Of a DNA stretch of 46,455 nt, positions 8,832-17,362 are shown in pieces. The DNA is from Synergistaceae bacterium (GTDB lineage Bacteria; Synergistota; Synergistia; Synergistales; Synergistaceae). The notes beneath the pieces were generated by a model, which made no database searches, was not told the origin of the DNA, and saw only the letters and a list, made by a program, of their open reading frames with translations. Within the stretch, counting starts at the first letter, position 1. Each line of letters begins with the position of its first letter. The stretch lies in the NCBI GenBank assembly GCA_031289775.1, contig JAITOY010000066.1:1-46455 (forward strand), written 5' to 3'. Position numbers and translations under genes: made by a program.

Positions 8832-9241
8832 TACGCGCCGCCTCCTATTGCCCTTCTATAAAACGCGATCTTGCGAGTGATCGCCCTGGTCATTGCCTGA
8901 TGCATCATCCTTGTCTCGGCGAGTACAGCCGTCTCCGTCTCCGGATCGACGTTGTTCCGGTCAAGCCTGTAAACCTCGTATCCCACTTGCCTCTCACCGG
9001 GAACGACTTCGCCCAGATCCGTCTTGACGTTCGAAATGTGCTTTGGGCTCGTCCTCTTGAGAGGAAGGAGCTTTGGGGCGTCTATTATCTCCTTGAGCTG
9101 ATCTTCGAAGGAGATCTCCCTGCGCGCGTAACGCGGGGTGTTCATGTTAGCTATATTCTGAGAAGTGGCCTCGATACGCTTACCCAGGCCTTCGAGATCC
9201 TTCTCTATTACTCCCCATGCCATATCTCCACGCATACGCAC
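8831..9241 (-). CDS. flgB: Flagellar basal-body rod protein FlgB
   Basis: Innermost rod protein, 136 residues. It has the N-terminal rod signature (EATSQNIANMNTPRYARREISFED) and a C-terminal helix around AETRMMHQAMTRAITRKIAFYRRAI. The GTG at 9241, the ATG at 9235 and the ATG at 9223 are all possible starts; AGAGGG on the minus strand best suits 9235. It follows codY after 117 bases that contain an internal promoter. Confidence 0.93.
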   Translation of the reverse strand: MRMRGDMAWGVIEKDLEGLGKRIEATSQNIANMNTPRYARREISFEDQLKEIIDAPKLLPLKRTSPKHISNVKTDLGEVVPGERQVGYEVYRLDRNNVDPETETAVLAETRMMHQAMTRAITRKIAFYRRAIGGGA

Positions 9242-9297
9242 ACCGCCCTCTATACATCAAATTTCGGACTCAAAAGCCCGAACCTTTAGCCCAGTCA

Positions 9298-9306
9298 ATT
9301 ATAGCA
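9298..9306 (-). promoter_or_regulatory. Extended -10 promoter before flgB
   Basis: On the minus strand the sequence reads TGCTATAAT, a perfect extended -10, with TATAAT at 9298-9303. No good -35 hexamer is present. Between it and flgB, a stem TTCGGGCT/AGTCCGAA with a short loop (about 9264-9283) lies in the leader. This would let flgBC be transcribed apart from the upstream xerC-hslVU-codY genes. Confidence 0.5.
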
Positions 9307-9358
9307 TGATGTTTCGTGTACTCTTCAGAAATATTGGGAATGATGATCAAAATAAATT

Positions 9359-10249
9359 TTATTGATATAGTCGAAGTTTTGATGTGTCTGTCCTGCTCTC
9401 CATTGTCATTTCGTCATTTTTTTCTACTTTTATGCCAAGCTCCTCGAGAAAAAGATTGCTTATAACCTTTATATAGGTGCCTTTCATGCCGAGGCTTCTG
9501 CTCTCGATTATTCCAGCGCTGCCCAGCTTCCGCAGGGCGTTCACTATCACGCTCCTCGTGACTCCGACGCGATCCGCGACGCGGCTTGCCACAACAACTC
9601 CGTCCGCGCCGCCAAGATCCCCTATTATGTGCTTGATGGACTCCACCTCGGAGAAGGAGAGCGCCCTCATCGCCATCTGTACGACGAGGCGCTCGCGCCC
9701 TCGCTCCTCTATGTTGCGTCCGCGTTCGTTCAATATTTCGAGACCAACAACTGTGGCTAGATATTCCGCCAGGACGAGATCCTTCGTCGTGAAGGGGTCT
9801 CCGAAACGCGCGAGTATCAGCGTGCCGAGCCTCTCAGCCATGCAGTTGATCGGCACATAGAGAACGTGTTTGTTCGAATACCTGCACAACTGATCCGAGT
9901 AGGCGCAATGACCGTTGTCGGTATGGTTCAGAACCGACTCGCGCGCCATATTGATCTTGTCGACGTAGTCCTCCGGCATCTTGTTCAACAGCAGCAGTTT
10001 CTCCATGATGGAGCAGTCGTATTCGTTCACCCAGGAGTACCCAAGTATCCGCCCCTCGCGGTTTATGATGTAGACATTCGCCGTCGACAGATCGGTCAAA
10101 AGCCTGGCGAGCCTCTGGTAATCGGGCGACCTGTTGTTGGATCTGTTCTGGAGAGCGCGGCTTACTACCCTCGTCTTCTCGAGCAAATCCTCCATGTCGG
10201 AGATCACGCGATCTGTCCCGTCTTTCTGCGCCGCGATCCCTGTAACCAT
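9359..10249 (-). CDS. codY: GTP- and branched-chain amino-acid-sensing regulator CodY
   Basis: Global nutritional regulator. An N-terminal GAF-like domain (about residues 20-170) senses isoleucine, leucine and valine. The C-terminal winged helix contains VASRVADRVGVTRSVIVNAL followed by ESRSLGMKGTYIK, nearly identical to Bacillus CodY. The ATG at 10249 is preferred because GGGGGAGTG lies eight bases upstream and the next residues match the family. This gives 296 residues, longer than the about 260 of Bacillus, mainly through a charged C-terminal tail. It is the last gene of a xerC-hslV-hslU-codY set and sits directly upstream of flgBC, exactly as in Bacillus. Confidence 0.93.
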   Translation of the reverse strand: MVTGIAAQKDGTDRVISDMEDLLEKTRVVSRALQNRSNNRSPDYQRLARLLTDLSTANVYIINREGRILGYSWVNEYDCSIMEKLLLLNKMPEDYVDKINMARESVLNHTDNGHCAYSDQLCRYSNKHVLYVPINCMAERLGTLILARFGDPFTTKDLVLAEYLATVVGLEILNERGRNIEERGRERLVVQMAMRALSFSEVESIKHIIGDLGGADGVVVASRVADRVGVTRSVIVNALRKLGSAGIIESRSLGMKGTYIKVISNLFLEELGIKVEKNDEMTMESRTDTSKLRLYQ

Positions 10250-10271
10250 AAAACACACTCCCCCAACGGAA

Positions 10272-11732
10272 TTATAATAGATATTTTCTGGCGTCGCTGT
10301 CCTCGACGAGGCTTTCGAGCCTGCCTCGCACAAATTCCGCGTCTATTTCGATGGGCTCTCCGGCGTTGTTTTCGCCGGCGTCGAAGCTTATCTCCTCCAG
10401 GAGGTGCTCCATCATTGCGTGGAGCCTTCGAGCGCCTATGTTCTCCATCTGGGCGTTCATCTCTGTCGCGTACTTCGCGATCGACGCCACTGATTCATCC
10501 GTGAAGATGAGATCTATGCCCTCTGTGCCGATCAGGGCTACGTACTGCTTGATCAAACTATTCTCCGGTTCAGTGAGTATCCTGACCAAGTCGGCCTCAG
10601 AGAGCGGCCCCAGCTCAACTCGTATCGGCAGACGCCCTTGAAGCTCGGGCGCGAGGTCGGACGGTTTGTTCTGGTGAAACGCGCCAGCTGCGATAAAGAG
10701 TATATGATCGGTGTGTACCGTACCGTATTTTGTCTGAACTGTCGATCCCTCAATGATCGGGAGCAGATCCCTCTGAACGCCCTCGCGGCTCACATCAGGG
10801 CCGGAACGCCCGCTCTGTCCGCCTGTGGCGATCTTGTCGATCTCGTCTATAAATACAATACCCTCCTCCTGCGCCTTGTCGAGGGCCTCCTTGCTTATCT
10901 GTTCAATGTCGAGCAGTTTCTCGGCTTCCTCAGCCCTGAGTATCCTCTTTGCCTCGTCGACGCGCATCCTCTTGCGCCGCAGTTTTTTCGGCATCATTCC
11001 GCCCAGGATCTCGCCAATGTTGATACCCATCTCCTCCATGCCGCCACCTATTATGTTCATGCCCATTTTGGGGCTCTCGGCGACCTCGATGTCGACCTCG
11101 CGCATGTCGAGCTTGCCGGCGCGCAACATCTCGCGCATTTTGTCGCGAGTGTGCGATGACCTCTCCTCGTCCTCCTGTAAAGTGTCCTTGTCGGCGCCTT
11201 CCGAAGCGCAGACCTCGTCGCCCTCGTCGGGGAAGACGCCAAAAAGCTTCATTATCTCGGACACGTTTGGCGGCGAGGGGCGCTCTTTCTTCTGCCCTGG
11301 CAACAGGACATCGAGGAGACGATCCTCAGCCCTCTCCTCCGCCATATTCTGAAGGTCGTCTATTTTTCTGCGGCGCACCATCTGGACGGACGCCTCGACG
11401 AGATCCCTTATCATAGACTCCACGTCGCGCCCAACGTAACCTACCTCGGTGAATTTCGTGGCCTCTACCTTCACAAACGGCGCCTCGACGAGTTTGGCGA
11501 GTCTGCGGGCTATCTCCGTCTTGCCGACGCCGGTGGGACCAACCATCAAGATATTTTTAGGCGCTATCTCGTGGCGCATTTCATCGGGCAGGACGCGTCT
11601 GCGTATACGGTTGCGAAGGGCAATCGCAACGGCGCGCTTCGCGGCGTCCTGCCCGACGACATAGCGATCCAGATACGCGACTACGGCGCGGGGGATGAGC
11701 GAGTTCCCGTCCTTTATCAGCGCTGGCATCAC
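10272..11732 (-). CDS. hslU: HslU (ClpY) unfoldase ATPase
   Basis: AAA+ ATPase that unfolds substrates and feeds them to the HslV peptidase. It is 486 residues. Walker A GPTGVGKT is at 65-72, the pore motif lies in [10 protein letters not shown], the Walker B in [10 protein letters not shown], and the sensor and C-terminal region contains [16 protein letters not shown]. The insertion (I) domain between the Walker motifs is long and rich in charge and methionine. The start is GTG 11732 or ATG 11729, both served by GGAGGTGATTGG. It overlaps the hslV stop, so the two subunits are made together. Confidence 0.95.
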   Translation of the reverse strand: MMPALIKDGNSLIPRAVVAYLDRYVVGQDAAKRAVAIALRNRIRRRVLPDEMRHEIAPKNILMVGPTGVGKTEIARRLAKLVEAPFVKVEATKFTEVGYVGRDVESMIRDLVEASVQMVRRRKIDDLQNMAEERAEDRLLDVLLPGQKKERPSPPNVSEIMKLFGVFPDEGDEVCASEGADKDTLQEDEERSSHTRDKMREMLRAGKLDMREVDIEVAESPKMGMNIIGGGMEEMGINIGEILGGMMPKKLRRKRMRVDEAKRILRAEEAEKLLDIEQISKEALDKAQEEGIVFIDEIDKIATGGQSGRSGPDVSREGVQRDLLPIIEGSTVQTKYGTVHTDHILFIAAGAFHQNKPSDLAPELQGRLPIRVELGPLSEADLVRILTEPENSLIKQYVALIGTEGIDLIFTDESVASIAKYATEMNAQMENIGARRLHAMMEHLLEEISFDAGENNAGEPIEIDAEFVRGRLESLVEDSDARKYLL

Positions 11733-12283
11733 CCAATCACCTCCAGAATTATCGAGTTGTTCGTATAGATGCAGATTCTCGAAGCTATCTCTATGCTCCT
11801 GTTGGCTATCTCATCCGCGGGAAGCGACGTGTTGTCAAGAAGTGCGAATGCCGCCGCCTGAGCGAAACCGCCGCCGGAACCGATAGCCGCCACGCCGTTC
11901 TCCGGCTCCAGTATGTCGCCGGCGCCCGAGAGCAGGAAAACGTCCGATGCGTCCGCAACGATCATCATAGCCTCGAGTCGTCTCAGGTATTTGTCGGTCC
12001 GCCAGTCCTTCATCAAAGCGGAGGCCGCGCGAAGCAAGTTTCCGTGCTGTTCGTCAAGCTGTTTCTCGAAGCGCTCGAGAAGCGTCATAGCGTCCGCCGT
12101 GCTGCCCGCGAAACCAGCAATGACGTCTCCCCTCTCCCGCCCTTTTATCCGCCGCACCTTCCGTGCAGACGATTTGACAACCTGCGACCCAAGCGTCACC
12201 TGCCCGTCGCCGGCCATCGCGACGCGCCCTTCCCTTTTTACGCAAACGATCGTGGTTCCCTCCATAAGACTCTCGCTCTGCAT
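11729..12283 (-). CDS. hslV: HslV (ClpQ) peptidase
   Basis: Proteasome-like threonine peptidase of the HslUV complex. It is 184 residues and begins [25 protein letters not shown] about 11 bases before the first ATG supports this start. A nine-residue propeptide ending in Gly would then be removed to expose Thr10 as the nucleophile. [11 protein letters not shown] and the later [12 protein letters not shown] and YTNNSI segments are family hallmarks. In E. coli the threonine follows the initiator Met directly, so the propeptide is a small oddity shared with several other bacteria. Confidence 0.94.
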   Translation of the reverse strand: MQSESLMEGTTIVCVKREGRVAMAGDGQVTLGSQVVKSSARKVRRIKGRERGDVIAGFAGSTADAMTLLERFEKQLDEQHGNLLRAASALMKDWRTDKYLRRLEAMMIVADASDVFLLSGAGDILEPENGVAAIGSGGGFAQAAAFALLDNTSLPADEIANRSIEIASRICIYTNNSIILEVIG

Positions 12284-13219
12284 TTATTCAATATCCTCCA
12301 AACCGGAGCGCGGGTGCGTCTCCATATAACTTTTTTTCATCTGTTCGGTAGTGACCGTGAGATAACGCTGAGTAGTGACAAGGCTCTCGTGGCCGAGAAG
12401 CTCCTGTATTACCCGAAGAGGCGCGCCATTTTCGAGCATATGGGTTGCGAAGCTGTGCCTAAGCGTGTGCGGAGTCACCCCAGACAGCCCGACTCTCTTC
12501 GCAGACGCAACGACCATGCGATGCACCGTGCGATCCGTCAGACGCTGAGCCTTTGCCTTTCCAGCCGAAAAAACCGGCTCGTCTCCCTCGACCGGCTGCC
12601 CCCGCTCAGTCGTCTGGGATTTCCAGCGATTTACCAATTCCCGAGCCGTCATGCTGAACGGAACTAACCTCTCCTTCGAGCCCTTTCCAGAGACGCGAAG
12701 CCACCGCTCCGGCAGGTCGACATCGTCCCAGTCGAGAGAAGTAACTTCGCTCACGCGAAGCCCTGAGCCATAGAGAAGCTCTAAAATGAGCGAATCCCGC
12801 AGCTCTTTTTTGTTCCCGCGCACTCCCTCGTCAAGCAACATCATCATGTCCTCGTAAGCAAGCGCCCTTGGTATACCCTGCCGCTGTCTGGGTCCTCTCA
12901 AACCGGCGCTGACGTCTCTGTCGAGCGCTCCTCGCTGCACGAGAAATCGCATAAAAGTCCTCAATGCCGAAAGTTTTCTGGCGATAGAACTTTTAGAAAA
13001 ACCATAGCCGGAGAGTTCCCTGAGAAAACCGCGCAGACAATTCATATCAAGCGCAGCCGGAGACTCAACCTCACAAGCTTCAGCGTAATCCGCGAACTGA
13101 GCGAGGTCTACGGCGTAATTAACAACTGTGTTGTTGGCCCTTCCAAGAGTTGATCCAATATGCAGCATAAACTCGTCAATATAACCCGGAATATTCATTA
13201 TTTTCTGAAATTGTATCAC
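12284..13219 (-). CDS. xerC: Tyrosine recombinase XerC/CodV
   Basis: Site-specific recombinase that resolves chromosome dimers. The N-terminal SAM-like core-binding domain (about 10-95) is followed by the catalytic domain. Catalytic residues are visible as Arg in GSGLRVSEV, Lys in SGKGSKERL, His and Arg in TPHTLRHSFATHM, His in LLGHESL, and the nucleophile Tyr in TTQRYLTVT. The 311-residue ORF starts at GTG 13219. The ATG at 13198 is likelier because the promoter places the RNA start only a few bases upstream of it. It heads the operon in the position of Bacillus codV. Confidence 0.92.
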   Translation of the reverse strand: MIQFQKIMNIPGYIDEFMLHIGSTLGRANNTVVNYAVDLAQFADYAEACEVESPAALDMNCLRGFLRELSGYGFSKSSIARKLSALRTFMRFLVQRGALDRDVSAGLRGPRQRQGIPRALAYEDMMMLLDEGVRGNKKELRDSLILELLYGSGLRVSEVTSLDWDDVDLPERWLRVSGKGSKERLVPFSMTARELVNRWKSQTTERGQPVEGDEPVFSAGKAKAQRLTDRTVHRMVVASAKRVGLSGVTPHTLRHSFATHMLENGAPLRVIQELLGHESLVTTQRYLTVTTEQMKKSYMETHPRSGLEDIE

Positions 13220-13240
13220 TTTTTTTGAATTGATACAAGA
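13205..13240 (-). promoter_or_regulatory. xerC operon promoter built from a perfect inverted repeat
   Basis: On the minus strand TTGTAT (-35), a 17-base spacer and TACAAT (-10, with TG one base upstream) form a good sigma-70 promoter. The same bases form a perfect inverted repeat: TTGTATCA at 13211-13218 and TGATACAA at 13231-13238 on the plus strand, 12 bases apart. The expected RNA start is only about five to six bases before the ATG at 13198, so the message would be nearly leaderless and lacks a ribosome-binding site. Confidence 0.6.
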
Positions 13241-13273
13241 ATTTGCACATATGTGGGCAAGGCCGGCGCTGAT

Positions 13274-13918
13274 TTATGGGAGGTGTCTGTCCTCAATATC
13301 TGTTTCGTAACCCCTGAATGCGCAGGCCGTTATATGGTCGTTGACCACGCCGACCGCTTGGAGCCATGAGTAGATTATCGTGCTGCCGGCGAACTTGAAG
13401 CCAAATCCTTTCAACTCGCGGCTTATCGTGTCCGAAAGTGGGGTCTTGACAGGGGTTTGTTCCATCGTCTCCCATTTGCCGACGACCTGCCTGCCGTCCG
13501 TGAAGCTCCAGACATAGCTGTCGAGCGAGCCATATTCTCCGCACAGCCTGTAATACGCATGAGCGTTCCCTATCGCGGCGGCGACTTTGAGACGGTTGCG
13601 GATAATGCCCGGATTCGCGAGCAGTTCCGTGATTTTCGCGTCTCCGTAAACCGCGAGCTTATCCGTGGCGAAATCATCGAACGCAGCGCAGAGCGTATCC
13701 CATTTGCGCAATATCGTAACCCAGGCCAGCCCCGCCTGCTTGCCCTCCAGAATCAGCATTTTGAACAGCATACGTTCGTCGTGGCAGGGTCTGCCCCATT
13801 GCGCGTCATGATAATGTTGTGAGAGCGGGTCTGTCTCCGCCCACGGGCAGCGGGTCACTTTGTCGTCCATGGACATCACCTTTTCCCTTTCCTCCTGCGT
13901 CATTTTTTTGCGGCGCAT
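13274..13918 (-). CDS. tag: DNA-3-methyladenine glycosylase I
   Basis: Base-excision enzyme that removes 3-methyladenine from DNA. The core VTRCPWAETDPLSQHYHDAQWG carries the zinc cysteine and the family start. ERMLFKMLILEGKQAGLAW and GFGFKFAGSTIIYSWLQAVGVVNDH are the other signature blocks, the last including the metal histidine. I place the start at ATG 13918 because GAGG stands eight bases upstream. A TTG at 13936 and ATGs at 13876 and 13870 are alternatives, and the last gives the length seen in E. coli. It is transcribed toward xerC, ending 54 bases before it. Confidence 0.92.
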   Translation of the reverse strand: MRRKKMTQEEREKVMSMDDKVTRCPWAETDPLSQHYHDAQWGRPCHDERMLFKMLILEGKQAGLAWVTILRKWDTLCAAFDDFATDKLAVYGDAKITELLANPGIIRNRLKVAAAIGNAHAYYRLCGEYGSLDSYVWSFTDGRQVVGKWETMEQTPVKTPLSDTISRELKGFGFKFAGSTIIYSWLQAVGVVNDHITACAFRGYETDIEDRHLP

Positions 13919-14132
13919 CTCTGACACCTCGCTCAAAAAATGAATTGTTTAGCTTCTATATCATCCTCTACTTCATTTACTGATTTTATCCGCCGTGTTG
14001 CAAAAAAACAATCCGCATTACGAATAATCCCATTTCCAGGGAGCTGGAGAGCCCCGGAAAATTTATGCTGTTTACAGCCTCACGCCGCGCCCAATGGCTT
14101 TCGTAGTCCGGGCTGCCTATAGTCTTTTGTTT

Positions 14133-14663
14133 TTACCGCTTGATCTCTGGCGCGGATCCTATGTCGATGACTTTCCTCAGAAAATCGCCTATGAGTAACA
14201 GATCGTTCTCGTCGTACTCACGTATAAGCTGGGTTAAATTCGCGTGTACGGAATCGTGGAGTTCGGCATGAAGCCTAAAAATTTTCCATCCGTCGTCGGT
14301 AAGGCTATAATGAGTCTCTCTGCGATTTTCAGGCGGCTGATCTGACAGTATCAGCCCTTTTTTTTGGAGTTTTGCCGCCAGTTTGGAAACGCCTCCTTTT
14401 GTCATTCGCATCAGTTTTGAAAGAGTTTTCCCATTGACGCTTGTATGCTCGCCGTCGCTGTTTTCCCCGCAGCCTATGTAATGAAGTATGTGACATTCGG
14501 ACAGAGATGACGGTAATTTTTCGGAAGCGTTGGCGTCGCCTTTGCTCAGGCACTCCGCCATAGTTTCATATATCGAGTTTTCCGCGTCTTCAAAAACTGT
14601 CAGCAGTTCGTTGAGCGCTCCAATGACTGCTGATACAGAATCGCAATTACCGCTTGCGCGCAT
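14133..14663 (-). CDS. MarR-family transcriptional regulator
   Basis: Winged-helix regulator of 176 residues. The DNA-binding part is TLSKLMRMTKGGVSKLAAKL followed by the wing ENRRETHYSLTDDGWKIF. Flanking helices form the usual dimer. A run of hydrophilic residues (about 35-65) before the HTH is longer than normal. The gene is divergent from the cyclase at 14794, and the 130 bases between hold overlapping promoters and dyads, so it probably controls itself and the cyclase. The ligand is unknown. Confidence 0.85.
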   Translation of the reverse strand: MRASGNCDSVSAVIGALNELLTVFEDAENSIYETMAECLSKGDANASEKLPSSLSECHILHYIGCGENSDGEHTSVNGKTLSKLMRMTKGGVSKLAAKLQKKGLILSDQPPENRRETHYSLTDDGWKIFRLHAELHDSVHANLTQLIREYDENDLLLIGDFLRKVIDIGSAPEIKR

Positions 14664-14687
14664 TTTTGGCTCACATCCCTTCTAATA

Positions 14688-14703
14688 ATTTTCACGTGAA
14701 AAT
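14688..14703. promoter_or_regulatory. ATTTTCACGTGAAAAT palindrome in the MarR leader
   Basis: A perfect 16-base palindrome lies 24-40 bases upstream of the marR-type gene, just downstream of its likely promoter (TTGTCA and TATTTT on the minus strand, 16 apart). The position suits autorepression. A closely related palindrome occurs at 41207-41220. Confidence 0.45.
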
Positions 14704-14719
14704 AATTTTAACACAATAG

Positions 14720-14770
14720 TTGACAAGGAAACCGTTATAGAGTAATATCTTTTAAGTTTCCAAGGAAACT
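14720..14770 (+). promoter_or_regulatory. Strong cyclase promoter with MarR-type operator
   Basis: TTGACA at 14720-14725 and TAATAT at 14743-14748 are separated by exactly 17 bases, a near-ideal sigma-70 promoter. Directly over the expected start site lies the dyad AGTTTCC-AA-GGAAACT (14755-14770). The nine-base half-site CAAGGAAAC is also found at 14724-14732, overlapping the -35. The minus-strand promoter for the regulator shares the same -35 bases (TTGTCA). A bound MarR dimer could block both directions. Confidence 0.65.
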
Positions 14771-14793
14771 AATATCGTGAAGGAGTGATCGTT

Positions 14794-15381
14794 ATGATAA
14801 TAGACTTGTCCGTCAACGTGACTCGGGAGATGATTGAAGAAGCGAAGGGTTTTGTTTCAAAGGACAGAATATTGTCAGAGTTGGATCTTTTCGGGCATTT
14901 AGGAACACACTTCGACATCATGGGCGGCACGTTCGACATGGATAACCTCGAACGCGCCGGAAGGGTGTTTGACGTTAGCGCCATCAATGGAAAGGAGATA
15001 GGTTTGACAGACGTAGATTTGGATAATGTAAGCAAGGGCGATTTCGTCATGTTCCACACCGGGACAATTCGCGAGAAACGTTACGGAACAAAAGACTATG
15101 TTATTTCCCAACCTGAGTTGTCATGGGAACTTATAAAGACTTTGACCGACATCGGCGTGTCGATGATAGGGATCGACGCGGGAGGGCTCAGACTGCCTGC
15201 GGATCATGCCAAAGTGGATAAATATTGCGCGGATAGGAACGTTTTCGTCGTCGAAAACCTGTATAACCTCGACACATTGCTCGGCGCCGTCGGAAGCGGA
15301 AGTTTCAATGTCGGAACGTATCCAATGAACTTATCGGGCGCGACAGGGCTGCCGTGCAGGATCATCGCGAGACCTATGTGA
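14794..15381 (+). CDS. Cyclase-family metal-dependent hydrolase (kynurenine formamidase-like)
   Basis: 195 residues. The metal motif GHLGTHFD matches HxGTHxD of the cyclase family (PF04199), whose members include arylformamidase and isatin hydrolase. GIDAGG near the middle and NLYNLDTL in the second half fit the fold. The ATG at 14794 is chosen because AAGGAGTGA precedes it; an upstream GTG at 14785 overlaps that site. It is driven by a strong promoter under probable MarR control, which points to a role in handling an aromatic or amide compound. The substrate is not known. Confidence 0.82.
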   Translation: MIIDLSVNVTREMIEEAKGFVSKDRILSELDLFGHLGTHFDIMGGTFDMDNLERAGRVFDVSAINGKEIGLTDVDLDNVSKGDFVMFHTGTIREKRYGTKDYVISQPELSWELIKTLTDIGVSMIGIDAGGLRLPADHAKVDKYCADRNVFVVENLYNLDTLLGAVGSGSFNVGTYPMNLSGATGLPCRIIARPM

Positions 15382-15540
15382 GGATTTCAAACCAGAGCGG
15401 ACACGCGAGACGAGTAATCCGATCCAGGAGGGGTTTGCGCAGACCTACCGCCCCAATGCGGCGCTTTAAGGAGAGTCCTGTCGTTCTCATGTTATGCCCA
15501 ACAATTCGTTTAGAGATTGCAAAGCGTCTTTATAATAATT

Positions 15541-15568
15541 ACACTGATATCATACTTACAATCAGTGT
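15541..15568. promoter_or_regulatory. Inverted repeat upstream of dinB
   Basis: ACACTGAT (15541-15548) and ATCAGTGT (15561-15568) form a perfect eight-base dyad with a 12-base spacer. A TATAAT at 15531-15536 lies just upstream. Because dinB is commonly LexA-controlled, this could be an SOS operator, but it does not match the E. coli or Bacillus LexA consensus. It could equally be the hairpin that ends the cyclase transcript, although no U-run follows. Confidence 0.35.
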
Positions 15569-15670
15569 GTTTGTAAAATCTTTCGTCAAGCCACTGAAAG
15601 AGGGCGGCTCGTGGTAAGAAGTGTCACGGGAAATGACGAACGAATCTTAACGGTACATGAGCGAACGGCG

Positions 15671-16846
15671 ATGCGAAAAATCATTCACGTCGATATGGAT
15701 GCTTTTTACGCTTCAATCGAGCAGAGGGATCATCCCGAATACAAGGGCAAGCCTCTCGCGGTTGGCCGCGCCGCCGAACGGGGGGTCGTTGCCGCCGCCA
15801 GCTACGAAGCCAGGAAGAGGGGTGTCCATTCCGCTATGCCGTCGTTGACCGCGCTCGCCAGGTGCCCGGAAATAATCTTCGTCCCGGCGAGATTCGACGT
15901 GTACCGTGAGATTTCTGCCCAGATACGTGAGATCTTTCTCGAATACACCGACCTGGTGGAGCCCCTTTCCCTCGACGAGGCGTATCTCGACGTGACAAGA
16001 AATAAATTCGGTATACGATCCGCCACTGTCATAGCGAAAGAGATCCGCGGGAAGATCAGGGAGGCTACGCGGCTGACAGCCTCGGCGGGCGTTTCTGTCA
16101 ACAAATTCCTGGCAAAAGTGGCGTCCGACTATAAAAAACCCGACGGCATGTTCGTCATCCCGCCGGAGGAGGCAGAGCGATTCGCCGAGACGCTGAAAAT
16201 AGAACAGTTCTGGGGAGTTGGACGCGTTACGGCAAAGAAGATGCGCGACTCAGGGATACACACGGGAGGCGACCTGAGAAAATTCGGAGAAGCGGAACTT
16301 GTCAGATTGTTCGGGAAAGCGGGACGCATGTATTATCTCTTCGCCAGAGGCGTCGACGACCGCGAAGTTATGCCGGAACGGGTCAGGAAATCCCTTGGCG
16401 CCGAGAACACTTTCCTCTCTGACTCCTGCGATGAGAAGGAACTTATAAAAAGACTTTGGGGGGTAGCGCAGGAGACATGGAACCGGGTTTCAAAAAGCTG
16501 TTTCTTCGGGCGGACTGTAACGCTCAAGATAAAATACGCGGACTTTCGGGACGTGACAAGACGCAAAACTCTTCCGAAAACCGTCAGGAAGCTGGAGGTT
16601 TTCTGGAAAATAGCGATAGAATTGCTTTCCTCCATTAAATTCGACGAAGAGAACAAGATCCGGCTAATGGGCCTTACCGTGAGCAACACAGAGGAAAACA
16701 GCTACGGATTCCGGCAGTTACTGCTCGATTTCGGAGATGACGAGGAGTATCAGCCCATGGGCGAGATATCAGGGACGCATTTTTCAAAATATGAATTATT
16801 ACCGCGCCAGGATACATGTACATACCCGCTCACGCGCCCGGAGTAG
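15671..16846 (+). CDS. dinB: DNA polymerase IV (Y family)
   Basis: Translesion polymerase. IHVDMDAFYASIEQRD carries the first catalytic Asp, and PLSLDEAYLDVT carries the Asp-Glu pair. ASAGVSVNKFLAKVASDYKKPDG and the helix-hairpin-helix around FWGVGRVTAKKM complete the palm and thumb. The little-finger domain and a possible clamp-binding RQLLLDF near the C-terminus follow. The ATG at 15671 gives 391 residues and the usual N-terminus. A GTG at 15611 has a fair AGAGGG but would add 20 untypical residues. It converges on the flagellar operon. Confidence 0.92.
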   Translation: MRKIIHVDMDAFYASIEQRDHPEYKGKPLAVGRAAERGVVAAASYEARKRGVHSAMPSLTALARCPEIIFVPARFDVYREISAQIREIFLEYTDLVEPLSLDEAYLDVTRNKFGIRSATVIAKEIRGKIREATRLTASAGVSVNKFLAKVASDYKKPDGMFVIPPEEAERFAETLKIEQFWGVGRVTAKKMRDSGIHTGGDLRKFGEAELVRLFGKAGRMYYLFARGVDDREVMPERVRKSLGAENTFLSDSCDEKELIKRLWGVAQETWNRVSKSCFFGRTVTLKIKYADFRDVTRRKTLPKTVRKLEVFWKIAIELLSSIKFDEENKIRLMGLTVSNTEENSYGFRQLLLDFGDDEEYQPMGEISGTHFSKYELLPRQDTCTYPLTRPE

Positions 16847-16868
16847 CCCGCCTGGTCAACCCCAAGGC

Positions 16869-16892
16869 GCACGGCGATGTCCAGCGCCGTGC
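16869..16892. terminator. Perfect hairpin between dinB and flgJ
   Basis: GCACGGCG and CGCCGTGC form an eight-base perfect stem with an eight-base loop. It lies between two convergent genes. Only a weak TGTT follows on the plus strand, so it is a terminator candidate without a good U-tract. Confidence 0.55.
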
Positions 16893-16922
16893 TGTTAAGA
16901 GCATATTAACGAGATATCCGGC

Positions 16923-17348
16923 TCACTCCACGCTGCCAACGCCCGTTTTTTTGCCGCTCTGCGGGCGAAGTGGTTCCTTTGACTTCTTCTCGGCGGAAGC
17001 GGCGAGTTTTTCGTCGCGCTCCGCCTTCAGCTCCGGCGGAAGAGACAACCGTTCATGGAGCTGGTCGTAGAGAACCTTCCAGACGCCGACACCCTGGCTT
17101 TCGCTCAAATGCTCGGACACCATCTCGACCACAGTGTCCTCCAATGGCCCGAACTCGCGTTTTTCCTCCTCGCCGAAGGGGTTGCGCGCCGATTTCAGCA
17201 TGTCTTTCCAGAGCTTCGAGAACATCGTGCCCTCGAACTGTTTGCAGGCCGTCTCCAGAGCTGCCTCCTGTCTGCGGTACTCGTCCATCGTGATGTTTCC
17301 GTTCTCGTCGAGCCCTCTCGGGCGGTTTATCGCGCTGAAATCAGCCAT
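16923..17348 (-). CDS. flgJ: FlgJ-type rod-binding protein (no muramidase domain)
   Basis: 141 residues. The segment ALETACKQFEGTMFSKLWKDMLKSA is the rod-binding domain of FlgJ (PF10135), which caps the growing rod. The proteobacterial C-terminal glucosaminidase domain is absent; instead the protein ends in a lysine- and glutamate-rich tail. A separate muramidase would be needed to open the peptidoglycan. It is the last gene of the mreB-flgFGAHI-flgJ set, 14 bases after flgI. Confidence 0.85.
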   Translation of the reverse strand: MADFSAINRPRGLDENGNITMDEYRRQEAALETACKQFEGTMFSKLWKDMLKSARNPFGEEEKREFGPLEDTVVEMVSEHLSESQGVGVWKVLYDQLHERLSLPPELKAERDEKLAASAEKKSKEPLRPQSGKKTGVGSVE

Positions 17349-17362
17349 TTTTCTCTCCTCCG

